Shown here: positions 37,642-48,407 of the stretch, piece after piece | Position numbering within the stretch: position 1 is the first letter of the stretch | Layout of the letters: each line of letters begins with the position of its first letter | Assembly: GCA_035235625.1 (NCBI GenBank) | Contig: CP141146.1 | Coordinates: 10,720,501-10,784,500 of the forward strand | Direction: 5' to 3' | DNA from: Saururus chinensis | Taxonomy: Eukaryota; Streptophyta; Magnoliopsida; Piperales; Saururaceae | Length of the DNA: 64,000 bases | Position numbers and translations under genes: made by a program | The notes under the pieces: model-generated | Told to the model about the DNA's origin: nothing | Seen by the model: the letters and a program-made list of their open reading frames with translations, nothing else | The model's database searches: none

Positions 37642-38942
37642 TGTGACAACCCTGATTTTTCAATAACTTTTTAAAACTAATAATAGAGTTTTTAGTATAT
37701 TTTTATTAGTAGAATATTATTTTAGATAAAATTTTGAAATGTTTGTGGTCGAGCTCTAAAAGACGAGTATAACGGTCTTTGAATCACTTGAGTGGTCTCG
37801 TTTTGAAGGGCTTGTTGATACGTGTCCATCGATAATAAGATCACACGATTCCAACTTGTGGTTGAAAAGATATTGTCGTTTGAAGTTTTGAAATTCAAAA
37901 AAAAATAAAAAAAATATTTTTATGGGGGCTGACGCAAAAATTGCATCAGTCGTGCATCAGAAACGCAGAGCGACGCATCCACGTTGCTGACACACGGAGC
38001 AGCGTGGCAGCTCCTCGTCATGCAAGATGCCTACACGACGCGTGGCCCATGTGGCGAGCGCGCGACACGCACGTTTCGCATGATGACGGTGCGGCACGAC
38101 TGCGTGACACACATGTTCTGCACAATGACGGCACGTGATGCGTGGTCCCCACATGTCGCGCGCCAGTTTTCCTTTCACCCACGGGTTCAGCTATAAATTC
38201 CGAACTCATTTCACTTACCCTAGTGAAAATCCTTCACCTCTACCACACCCTAACCTTCTTTTCTTCCGTTCTAAGTTGTTTCAACTCTGAATTTAGCCGT
38301 TTCTAGCTAAATCTAGTGTGTCGGACGTAGTGGTGGGGTCGGTTTTTCAATTACGGAATTATATTCCAAGTTCGAGGTTGGGAGTCTTAAGCTCTAAACT
38401 AATGCTTTGCCCATAGAATTTTGTTTTCGAAACTGTTATTGTTCCATTTTTACTTTTTTGGTTTATTTTCTGGGGAATATTATGTATTTGAAACGTTGTG
38501 CATACATTGCTTTATTGTGTGCATTTTTTTAGATAATATTAATATGATTTGAAGAATATTTATTTTGTATAAAGCCAAAAAACTACCAAATTATGAAGGA
38601 TAGTTATTTGGTATAAGACCCAAAAACTATCCGAGCATGACTCCTTTATACATGCTGAGAAAAATAATCAGTATGGCGCGCGCATGGGTGTGGAGCATCA
38701 TGGGAAAACTCCTCGTTTTTTTAGCATCTCAATGCCCCATGAGTGTTGGGGGGAATAAAACATAAGTACAAGAGGAAGAGCTTTCTCGCTAAATTCTCTA
38801 ATTACTGCTTCTGATTTAGGTTGTAATTATATTGTGACTAATATGTGAAGGCAGAATATGCCTCAATTTTTATATAACTATGAGCTATATAGACAGTGAT
38901 ATGAGGCATGTAAAAATAAATTTTTACTATGCTCTGTGATCT

Positions 38943-39022
<80 letters not shown>

Positions 39023-39358
39023 TTTGGTTGTGCAAGTACTCTAATATATTTTATTTTAAATATGATGTTATGTGTGATTTTATGTCTGTTATATGCCCCA
39101 ACGGCCATCACGTTCAGTCATGTGAGTATAATTTACAATGTCAAATGGAATTATGATGTTTATCCTTGTAAAATGGCGGTCGTCACAAAAATAATTATAA
39201 ATATAGATTTTGTTTTGATTTACGTGTAGTGAAACATTGAAGCTTCGTAGTGAGTAGAGGAATATTACAACTTTTACACATATATGATGTTTCCTCGTTT
39301 AAGGAAGATAAATTTTAATTCAAGATTTCAGGACTCTGGATAAGGCCGGGTCACTACA
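37642..39358 (+). mobile_element. 3' LTR of the gypsy relic (family C)
   Basis: Starts TGTGACAACCCTGATTTTTC directly after the solo-LTR TSD. A TATAAAT box is at 38192-38198, a GGGCTT..GTGTCC stem block at about 37808-37827, and it ends GGGTCACTACA. The final 170 bp match the 3' end of the LTR at 3479-5512. The 5' remnant at 32144 stops matching at GGTCGTCACA (39188), so that point is an alternative end. Confidence 0.7.
38945..39017. repeat. (AT)n microsatellite
   Basis: About 36 perfect AT units within the gypsy-relic 3' LTR. The paired 5' LTR remnant has only a short ATATAAT at the same place, so it expanded in this copy. Tyr-Ile repeat frames across it are artefacts. Confidence 0.95.
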
Positions 39359-40490
39359 TTTCATCTATGAGATCGATGGCGCGCATGCTAACGCATGTTG
39401 GCATAAATGATATTGACGCTAATATACACTAATGTGTATGTTATCGATCAATCGTAAAAGTAAATGGTCCCCAGGCATTCCTTATACTGGGCCCATGGTA
39501 AACATGAAACATGAACAACTCTTTGTAATAAAGGTACTCACTTCATGTCTATGACATCAGTTAGCCATTAAGGCTTCAATTAGTTATTACTTATAAGACA
39601 ACAACATTAGATCTTTAAAAATCTACCTACATTACTTGATCCCTTATAATAAACGAAATAGTTGAGACGCATCAGGGCACTAGTGCACTCGGACGCATCG
39701 CAGCCCCAAGGTGAAAATTCCATGACTTGGGGGGAGATAGGTTTGCCCCCTATATCATGCAGGGCTGCGGGATATGAATTCCGTGGCCTGATATGTGCTG
39801 GGTGCATTTTAACTGGACTCTATACAAAATCATTCTATGTTATAGTATGTCATAATGTTATACTCCCTCTGTCCTATATTAATAGTTCCATTTCTCTTTT
39901 TTATGATTTTTATCTCATGTAAGTCTCACGTAAGTACTGACATAAGAAAACTCCCGGTGATTATTTTCTACCCCTTTGCATCATATGCCCCTGAAGTGCC
40001 TGCTCGTCCAGTGGCTGGCCTCCTCGACCGAGAACCACTGGTCGCGCTCCTCCTTGTTGGACCTAGCGGGGTGGTGCATGAGAATGGCAGGAATGCCAGT
40101 TCTCATCGGAAACTCATTTCTTCATAAAAAAATCAAAATGGCTCAAAACCTCGTACACGCGAAGAAGTTTTGTAGATGAGAAGAGCTACATAAAGCCCCG
40201 ACTGGATGTGGACCTTGCATGGCAAGGAGTAGAAGGAATTGTTGACGAGAGCGGGGACGTCTTCTGAGGCCGGAAGCTGCAAGTGAGCGTCTGCGTTTAT
40301 GGAGTGCTCATTGGCGAGCCCGAGCTCAAGGCCATCTTAGACTGTCCGCCACCAAAGTTGGAGGCTGCCGTGGCCGTGGGTGTCTACATTAGTGGAGTGC
40401 TCATTGGCCGGAAGCCGTAACGGCAGGGGTGGCAAGGAGGAAGTAGACGATGGGCCAGGTAGCAGGGAGTAAGTAGACATCGGGGAGAGA

Positions 40491-40679
40491 TGAGATGAAG
40501 GACTGGACAAAGTCGATGCCGAAGAAGACGAGGAGGTAGATGATGGAGGCGAGGAGTGCGAAGACGAAAAAGATCTTGGAGGTGGAGAGGAAGTGCAGTG
40601 GGGTGGAGGTGTAGATCTTCTCCCGCCAGCGGCCCATGAGGTAGTAGGCAGAGGCGAAGAAGAGGACAAAGAAAACCTT
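40491..40679 (-). pseudogene. HMG-CoA reductase N-terminal membrane-domain fragment
   Basis: The minus strand reads [14 protein letters not shown], then [13 protein letters not shown] and [12 protein letters not shown]. This is the conserved transmembrane region of plant HMG-CoA reductase (family form: [25 protein letters not shown]). Two hydrophobic segments are kept. No initiation region and no catalytic domain follow; the frame runs into unrelated residues and a stop at 40401. HMGR is the ER-bound entry enzyme of the mevalonate pathway, and this fragment cannot have that activity. It looks like a captured piece within the TIR element. Confidence 0.75.
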
Positions 40680-41581
40680 GCTTCCTCACTCTCCCCTGTT
40701 ATGATCGATACGTCTTCACGTTGGCTTCACCGAGACTCTGAGCGGCCATGTACATGGCGACTGCTTCCATCACGTCAGGACTGATCCTTCTTCCGATGGC
40801 CCTGTACGCTACCGCTGCCTTCCTGAGAGCCTTTCGAGCAACATCATAGGCTCATAGCCGCCTTTCCCCATGCCCAAAAGAACACAATATCGTCTCATAT
40901 CATCAGCACTCTTGACGTAGCAGGTACCCACAATCTCCATGTCGAAAGACTGAACCACTCCACTAGCGCCCCGGTCTCCACTGTCAGGTTGTTCCTGCCC
41001 AGGTTCCGAAATGGCACCGACAGGATGTCCTTGAGCATAAGAGGCTTACCTGCTCAGATGCCAGCGAGATAGAGGTAGACAACGACTGTAGGGCCAAGAT
41101 TCTCATTTCCATGTTGAGAGAGGAGGAGCTTGGATCGACTTCTTGCAGAACTGCCAGGCCTGCATCTTGACGCGAGAGGAGAAGTCGAGGCGACTGGAGG
41201 TCGCTCGTCTCCAACCCTTGGGGGGGCCTTTACTCGATCCTTCTTCCCGACTGCTTCGCGGGCTCGGCTGCCGCCTCCATTCCCTTCTCTTAGTTCTTGA
41301 GCGGATGAGATTCGACTCCGCCGGTGCAAAGGGAATCCGAGGAGGGAGGCACGTCTGAGGGATTTGGAGCCTTTCATGCTCGGTAGAAGCAACAGAGTGT
41401 GAAGACCGGTGGGAGCTTTGCTGAGAGGAGGGCCCCGAGGTGCGGGTTTAGTGCGCCTAGGATCAATACGGCGAGGGCAGGGCCATGGCAGCTAACTACC
41501 TTCCAGCGGCTCAACTTCACGGCGGAGGACATGCCGGAGTGCATGTCAACGAGCGACAAGGTGCCGGAGAAGGGGTTCCTC

Positions 41582-41646
41582 GTGTCGCCGCAACAGTGCG
41601 AGGACAAGTTCAGAACAAAAGGTACAAGAGGGTGAACGATGAGAAG
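41582..41646 (+). pseudogene. Trihelix/SANT-like transcription factor fragment, frameshifted
   Basis: VSPQQCEDKF is followed, after a 2-nt remnant (AG) in place of about three codons, by NKRYKRVNDE in another frame. The family sequence is of the type VSPQQCEDKFNDLNKRYKR, so a 7-nt loss broke the frame. It lies on the plus strand near the right end of the TIR element, opposite to the HMGR piece. Confidence 0.6.
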
Positions 41647-42169
41647 CATTAGAGACCTACGTAACGGGGTTAAATCGAGCAAAATGGAGCTATTAATATA
41701 GAACAAAATTTTTTTCTACTGGAGGGAGTAGGATATTTCGGAATCGTTGTTGAAGTTTTATTAAAGGTTAATTTCATAGGATTAATGACACACGCAAATG
41801 CAAGTTAGCTATCCCTTAAGACACATGGTGTAATGTGAGCTAACATCAGTAAAATTGATAACCGGTGAAATTTCACCCGTCACTCGATCCGTGAGTGAAA
41901 CTTCACCAACGAATTTACAACAAACAAGGTCCCACTTTTATATATGACGAAGATAAAGTGTAGACTTAAGGCAAAAATGATAAAAAAAATATGTAAGATT
42001 ACATGAAACCTTTACAAGAAGCTTCTTGAATAAAGGTCTTATAGTTAATATTTTACCATATCTACTATTTTATATGAAAAATATAACATAAATTAAAATA
42101 AATAATATTTAAATAAATCTATTAAAATAGGCCAGAGGGAGTATCTTTTATACGGAATAAGTTTTTTTT

Positions 42170-42585
42170 ACTCCTCACTGAAAATGAGCCTAATTTAAGC
42201 TAGGCATGAGAACCATTCATTTACAAAATCAATAGTGCATATGCTAACACATTAATATTAATATCATTGACACTAATATGTATTAACGTATGTATTGTCG
42301 ATCTTAAATATCAATAACTCTTATACGTAACTTATGCTAAGCTTATTGTGAGAGGGAAGCATGAAAAACTCTTCTTTTTTATATACGTAAAAGTAAGAAA
42401 ATATTTTTCATCCGACAATAAGTATAGTATAAATTGCACATGACAACATACCCACTAGCACACATTAGCGTTAATATTTGCTAACATATATATTATTAAT
42501 TTTATTTAATAAAAAAATCTCGTATAGAGCTTAAACTAAGTTTATTGTCAATAAAGAATATACAAAATACTCCTCAAATATAGCA
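42170..42585. mobile_element. Two adjacent MITE-like copies of a local family
   Basis: The segments 42170-42375 and about 42395-42585 each have outward ends related to CAATGAGCCTAA..(C/T)ATGC inverted repeats and an internal AACACATTAATATTAAT-type core with ATTGTCGATCTTAAATATCAA. Related copies occur at 29880-30062, 54240-54440, 55430-55700 and 61405-61572. Confidence 0.5.
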
Positions 42586-43072
42586 CCTTGTCTCCCTATT
42601 TGTCTCCTTCTGTCCTGTATTTAACTTTTTCAAAATCTCCTTTCCTTTGGATAAGCGGGCACACAGGGTTATCCATGGCCAGGATAATAAGAAAGGTTCC
42701 CAAAATGGATGATGCATAAGATTATATCATTAACACGTGACATACGCACATAGACACACTGGAACCTTCGTCCATTTACATATTTACACCAATAGAAAGC
42801 ACTAGTCCACGTCATGGACTGACTAGTCACTCACTCTTCAAGGCTTGTTTTTTTTTACTCTTTAATTGATCTCTTTTTATGCTACTTTGTAATTTATAAG
42901 GGTGTAAATATTTAGACTAGTTTGTTAAAGTTAACTTGGCCTTTTTTTTTACTTGTAATTAGTACATTTTTTATTTTGAATTCAAAGTCACAAATATAGT
43001 GTTTAATTTTTCTGGAGTTCTCTTTATTTGTACAAGTTGGCTATCTTTCTCATATTTGATTATGTCTGTCGC

Positions 43073-43400
43073 ATCTTCCGTAGACAAAATTAAAGTCCTT
43101 AAAGACTCTAACTAGGTTGTTATTTTCTACGTAAAAATAGTATCCTTTACTTGAGACTTCAATTTTGAAAGTCTGAGATGCTATTTGTACATTTTTTTTT
43201 ATTTTTAATTATACTTTTTCTCTTTTCTTGGCACCCTTTTTTTTACTTTTTTTATTATTTTATTAATATTAAAATATAAAATTAGCATCTATAGTTGAAG
43301 TTTTTGAGTCTTTATTTTGCCATATGGGCAAATAAAAATACCATTTAAAACCCCAATAAGTATTTTTGAAGACCCGCGGCCCGTTGAAAATATTTTTAGC
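43073..43400. mobile_element. About 325-bp insertion in block D2
   Basis: Block D1 runs straight from ATATTTGACTATGATTAG to TTGACTGTCC, while D2 has about 325 extra bp at that point. The ends (GTCGCATCTTC and GAAGACCCGCGG) hint at a weak inverted repeat. The class is unclear. Confidence 0.45.
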
Positions 43401-43458
43401 TGATTGTCCTTATAGTCATATTGGCGTGTAAAAAATCTCTCATGGTTTTTTATTTAGA

Positions 43459-43600
43459 AAAATGCTTACGCGATGTTGAAAAATATACATTAAAAGTCTA
43501 CTTCATCTTCCTATCACCGTTGATGAGTGGTTCTTCCATGGTGATAGGAAGATGAATTTGACTTTTAACGTACATTTTTGCAATGTGACGTTAGCATTAC
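43459..43600. mobile_element. Hairpin MITE, about 140 bp, arms about 58 bp
   Basis: The left arm AATGCTTACGCGATGTTG..TCATCTTCCTATCACC and the right arm GGTGATAGGAAGATGA..GTGACGTTAGCATT are inverted copies around a short loop. Block D1 lacks it at the same place (24200-24210), so the insertion came after the D1/D2 duplication. Confidence 0.75.
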
Positions 43601-44371
43601 TCTTTTATTATTATCTGGCATGCCTCGTTAAAATAGTATTCTTAATGGTTGACTTTTGATTAGATGACTTATCTTTAAGCAGTCCAATTTAGCCAAGTTT
43701 GTTGAAGTTCCCTTGGCCCTTCTTTATTTTGCTTTTAATTTTGCACATCCTAAGTTTGAATTCAAAGTCTTGTCTATCTGTACCGCATAGTTGACTCGGA
43801 CATTCTGGTGTGTCATTAATCTCTTCTGATAAGTTCACATGGGCAAGATAAACAGTCTTCTAAACGGTTGACTATTTGATACGTTGCAGTGCTTTTTAGC
43901 AAGATAGTCCATTTATAGGGTTCTTTTGACCCTTTCAAGCTCATCTACCACTACAGATTCTAAAGAAGGAATTAAGGGATCTCGGTAGCCATTTTCACCA
44001 CAATTCTGATAAGTTGACATGTCCGTCAAGTCAAGATAACCGAAATGATAGTCCAATTAAGGGGTCTTTTGACCATTTCAAGTCAGCTACCACCACAGAT
44101 TCAAGATTAAGGAATTATGTGATCTCAGTAGCCAAGTATCCACAATCTGATGAACTATCAAAAATTCATTTGCTCATTTATTGGATTTGGAAACTTTCTA
44201 AACATCTTCTCCCAAGTTTCTCACTTTATTACCATAGTAGGCGATGTCTGTTAACAAATTGGGGGCCCTACAACCAAAGCCAAGGGAAAAAATAAAGAGG
44301 CATGGCAAAGAGACCCAAAAACTATGCTTAAGACCTTAATTAACCTTTAATGATCTTGATAATGAACCTTG

Positions 44372-45058
44372 CTAGACGGAGTAGCTCCAGAGCGGTACAT
44401 CCACTTCTCCATCCATGTCATCCCAGTGGGACCCATCTACCGCACATGCCGGAGGGGAGAGAGGATAGAGCAACAGCCCCTCCCCCATGCTTGTGAAGGA
44501 AGTGGGCAAGCCCATGGCCCGTTCCTCCTCCTTCAGAGGCCCATTTTCCGCCGCTGGTTCCTTCTCAGCTCTCGGCACATGGGCCTCTCCGCCGTTCTGC
44601 CCCTCCTCCCGCGGCCGAACCGCCTCAGCTGCCTCCACCGCAGCTCGCTGTATGTCCCTGACGCTGTCGGACTCTGGCGCCGGCAGGAGCCATGCCGTGT
44701 CCGGGAAATTCAGGCACGCCGAGGAGCCCCGAAGTGCCAACGCCGCAACGTCATGGGCACGGGCTGCCATCTCCGGCGTCGGAAAGGTGCCCAACCATAT
44801 CCTGGACTTCTTGTTGGGCTCCCTCACCTCGCACACCCACTTGTTCCCGTTCCTCTGCCGCACCCCCCAGTAGACCGGGTGCCTCATCTCCCGGAACTTT
44901 GTCCTTCCCGCCCTCTTCTTCTTCCTCCCCGCAGCCGTCGCCGCCATCTCCATCGCCTCCTCATGGGAAAACTCCCTCAGCCGCAGGCCGCTGCTTGGAG
45001 ACGACGAGCTCTCCTCGTGAGCATCGTAGTCGGAGTTGATCAATGTGTTCTTCTTCAT
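44372..45058 (-). CDS. DREB1: DREB1/CBF-type AP2/ERF transcription factor 2 (228 aa)
   Basis: Intronless. The ATG at 45058 is used; the longer frame starts with a TTG. It is very close to gene 1: Ser/Asp-rich N-terminus, [16 protein letters not shown], an AP2 domain at about 62-119 with WVCEVREP (DREB-type Val and Glu), then DTAWLLP with the Trp retained, unlike gene 1, and an acidic tail ending LWSYSV. It shares YWG (Trp at 64) and EMRHP with gene 1, so those changes predate their duplication. Expected role: nuclear activator of cold/drought genes through DRE/CRT elements. The 265-aa frame on the opposite strand (44369-45166) is an antisense shadow. It lies in block D2 between the TIR element and solo LTR A2. 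Confidence 0.9.
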   Translation of the reverse strand: MKKNTLINSDYDAHEESSSSPSSGLRLREFSHEEAMEMAATAAGRKKKRAGRTKFREMRHPVYWGVRQRNGNKWVCEVREPNKKSRIWLGTFPTPEMAARAHDVAALALRGSSACLNFPDTAWLLPAPESDSVRDIQRAAVEAAEAVRPREEGQNGGEAHVPRAEKEPAAENGPLKEEERAMGLPTSFTSMGEGLLLYPLSPPACAVDGSHWDDMDGEVDVPLWSYSV

Positions 45059-45150
45059 CAAGGCAGCAAAAGAAAATCCAACTTAGTACCCAGAAATGGA
45101 TTACCAAAAGTACCACCAGCTACAAACTTAAACAGGAAACTCAGCCTTTT

Positions 45151-45216
45151 CTTATATAGGGAGTGAGGGAGGAAACTGGCGGTGACCCACGTAAGGATTT
45201 GAGCTGCTTAACGCGG
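45151..45216 (-). promoter_or_regulatory. Core promoter of DREB1 gene 2: TATA, ABRE core, CAMTA motif
   Basis: Minus-strand order: CCGCGT (45216-45211), TACGTGG (45193-45187) and TATATAAG (45158-45151), about 93 nt before the ATG. Spacing matches gene 1. Confidence 0.55.
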
Positions 45217-46170
45217 AAGCTGATCAAGTCGGCCTGAGCGGCATTAAACGAGGTGAGGTGGATGGATTTGTAAAAGAGCTGGGACCTGTCGGTGTCGTGT
45301 CGGACTGTTGGCTTCATTTTGGTTCGGTGGATTCGGTGTTGAACGTGGTTTTTGAAGGGTTTTGAGTCTTTTGACCGTCGTGGGTGAGAAAGTTCCTCGC
45401 CGATTTTGGTGTTCGGGCCGGGGGCGTGCACACTAGCTGGTTTCATTCGTGTTTTTAAAAATTGACCCGACCCGGCCACTGACTCAAAATGGTGGGCGGG
45501 TTCGAGACAGGGAACACATCGGTTCAATTGGGCAAAATTCAGGTTGGTAGGGGAAAACCCTAAATTACCCTGTATAACTTAAAACGAAGAAATCGATTTA
45601 TCCTCCAATTTTCCCGTGGAAAAGAGTCAGTAGAAAAAACGTTTTCTCTACCTCACAACCTCCCAAACATGCCTCTAGTCTACTTAATAGCCTTCAATTA
45701 ATGATGCATATAAAGTATACAAAATCTATATAAATTATAACTTTTTACAAATTTTATGTGCTACATCGTATACCATTGATTGGAGGCCATCAACAACTAA
45801 TAAAACTTTACTAAGGACTGTTGGTAAGGCTGAATTTGAGTTTAGTCTAATCAGCCGGGCTAATTTTTAAAACGACGGGTTTCGTATGCAAGCCCAGCCA
45901 ACCCGAGCCTTTAACCAGACCCAATCAACTCTTCAAAGTGTCTTCTAGTTATAGTTTTCCGGTTGAACCGAGTTGACCCATGGTTAAACCAGAAAAATTC
46001 AGACCCTACTACTAACCCAAGTCGGTGGCCGGGTCATTTTCAGGAATACTGATTGAAATGAGGGGAAGAAAGCTATAAATCGCCATGTCAAGGTTTCCAT
46101 ACCAGCAAAAAATTTATTCAGGTGGAATCGTTCTACAGATCACGTGGTAGGTATATCTTTTTAAAAAATA

Positions 46171-46316
46171 ACATGTTTAGTTAATTTGTGCGTGTTTAAA
46201 ATTAAATAAAATAAGACAAATTTTAGTTTACGTGTTTAAATGACATGTTTAGTTAATTTGTGCATGTTTAAAATTAAATAAAATAAGACATAAATTTTAG
46301 TTTACGTGTTTAAATA
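46171..46316. repeat. 72-bp direct tandem duplication
   Basis: Units 46171-46242 and 46243-46316 both start ACATGTTTAGTTAATTTGTG and end in CGTGTTTAAAT. Near-identical, so recent. Confidence 0.85.
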
Positions 46317-47168
46317 TGAATAAATGTATACGCAACTTACGTAGTAGAGCAGTTTTACTAAATACTTTATCGTATCGTGGGTTCCTAAGTTATCGTAATT
46401 TAAAACCTCTTGCAATTCAAAACTAAAAGGGGGATGTCATGCATGATCTTTTCGTAAAAACGTCATGTTGGTGTCATGTTGGGATCCTGACTTTTGCGTC
46501 TGGTGTGGTGAATCTGCAGGCCCCATAGCTGTAAATTGTCTTTGGATACTGGGGTCCCTTTAATACACCTTTTGTGGCTACGTGGGACAAACTCCCCTCT
46601 GAACCTAATTTGCAAGATGCAGCTCACCCACCCAAAAATGCTCCCCCTTTTGAGCCTGTCTGTTTTTGCTTTTCTTGGCGATGTATCTTTATTTTTTGAA
46701 TGCGTCTATTAGAACCCCACATTAAAAAAAATAACTAATATTTTTTTATTGCTCAGTACCCCCCACCCCATCTTCTTATCAGCGCCGGAGGCCGGTTGCC
46801 GATGTCAGCCTTTTTTTTTCAGCCAACAACCAGCTACCTCCAGAATTGGGACAAGGCCGCCGATCAGAGCCGGGCCAGATCTGGTCCAGCCGGTAAGCTC
46901 ATGGCGGGACTGGGTACCACTTGCATAGCCACAACAGTGGCCTGGCGCCGCTGGTGCAGCCTAGAACTCACGGCCAGCAGGCCCTGCTGCATTCCATGAT
47001 AGAAGCTCGTCCAAAATTGACGACAACCTCAAACAAAGTGCCTCATTTCCATAAAATAAAAACCAAAATAAAGAGCAGCAAACTTGCGCATTCAAAAGCT
47101 CACGTCTTTTTCACACGGAGCTAATGCCAAAGTGGCGAAAACTCAGAAACGAAAATTGCTCTTGTACA

Positions 47169-47308
47169 ATGGACGCAAGTGACTGTCATCATTGTGACAA
47201 AATGAACAACCGAAATCGACTATAGCAGTGAAAATCAATGGACGCAAGTGACTGTCATCATTGAGACAAAATGAACAACCAAAATTGACAACAGCAGTGA
47301 AAATTGAA
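47169..47308. repeat. 70-bp direct tandem duplication
   Basis: Two units, each with ATGGACGCAAGTGACTGTC and AAATGAACAACC. They lie in a part of D2 with no equivalent gene. Confidence 0.85.
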
Positions 47309-48407
47309 AACATTGAAATAATTGCACCAAACTTAATCATATACAGACAATATTGCGGCCAGATGGGCTGCCGGCTGCCGCCCTGTTGCTTTAGTGGATG
47401 TCGTCGCAGTCACCCTTACCGCCGGAGACGGAGAATATGAGGAATAATAAATTTTCTTTACTGGGGTGCCGAGTAGGGGTATACATGAGTATTTTTTAAC
47501 TTTTTTAGGAGTGTATAAGTAATGGGGAGCTTTGAGTATTTCTTGGGGGGGAAATGACGCATTCTTATTTTTTTCTTGAATAAATAATATGATAGAAACC
47601 CACAACAAAAAGAGAGATATTGTTCCGGTCCTTTTTAGGTTTCAATGCATCACAAACTTCCTTTTCAAAAAAGATAAATTATTTTTATACCCTTTGACTT
47701 TTAATAAAATTGTACTTAACCTTCAACGTTTTAAAAATTATATATATATAACAAAACTGTTAATAAATACTTCTTTCACCCTTTAATAAGTATTTAAATT
47801 TGAAAACCAAAATAATTTGATTTTATTTTATTTTTATTTTAAAATTTAAATTAATTACCAAACGGATGGACTACTTTTGTGAGTATTTTTAAATGATAAA
47901 AATATTTTTATCCACTTGACTACTAAGGGGGCTACAACTAATGAAGAGCGCGGTAGTGAGTTGATTTGTCGTGATTGCCATCGCCTATTACCCCTTAGAG
48001 GTTAGGCATTTAATAATAGTTTTTTCGTATGAAGATAACTATTGACCGTTCTTATTGGCAAGGAGTATATATCTAGTTTTTAACATATTAAATAGTACAA
48101 TTAAAATTTTACTAAAGGTCAAGAGGTATAGGTACAATTTACCCAACAACCATGTTTATATGAATTTGGGCACACACACGATTGCATGAGCATGGGCATC
48201 ACACACTATTGGATTTCAATATAATGATACACATAACTCAATGGGCAGATTGGTTTATTCCCCCTTACGCCATCAAATATCAATCGATAGCGCATAATAC
48301 TTGGGCTCATATAAATTTTTTTCTTTACCCAAATGACTACTTCATGGGTTCCACAACCATGATGAGCATAGTACGGACATACCTAGGACTGCAAATGGGT
48401 CGTGCCC

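Larger units (their letters stand above)
39863..41728. mobile_element. Mariner/Stowaway-type element carrying host gene fragments (Pack-type)
   Basis: It is flanked by TA TSDs (39861-39862 and 41729-41730). The ends are inverted: CTCCCTCTGTCCTATATTAA on the left, and on the right (minus strand) CTCCCTCC..GTTCTATATTAATAG. The paralogous block at 54960-55000 has the uninterrupted site with one TA (TTGTTATAGGGTGTTTTGG), which shows that the 1,866 bp moved or were lost as one unit. No transposase is seen. The interior is GC-rich and includes HMGR-like and trihelix-like pieces in opposite orientations. Confidence 0.75.
39500..42842 (+). repeat. Paralogous block U2: 5' flank of a missing DREB1 gene-3-like locus
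   Basis: It aligns in order with 54715-55925, the upstream flank of DREB1 gene 3, up to CACTCTTCAAGG about 225 bp before the gene-3 ATG. The last part includes the conserved GGATAAGCGGGCA.AC, AGGAAAGGTTCCCAAAATGG and CCACGTCATGGACTG stretches. At 42843 the match stops and GEN1 3'-flank-like DNA begins. No AP2 gene follows in this orientation. Confidence 0.75.
42843..48390. repeat. Paralogous block D2 (GEN1 3' flank-like DNA plus DREB1 gene 2)
   Basis: It aligns with 23906-27565 in the same orientation. It starts with GEN1 3'-flank-like sequence (TTTTTATGCTACTTTGTAATTT) although no GEN1 copy precedes it. It is longer through insertions (about 43073-43400, 43459-43600, short tandem duplications) and is cut by solo LTR A2 at 48408. 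Confidence 0.8.

Noticed and set aside
38838..39229. Tyr-Ile repeat proteins
   Set aside because: Translation of the (AT)n microsatellite in every frame; same for 53738-53971.
44369..45166. 265-aa plus-strand ORF over DREB1 gene 2 (and similar frames over genes 1 and 3)
   Set aside because: Antisense shadows of GC-rich AP2 coding DNA, with Arg/Pro/Ser-rich low-complexity content.
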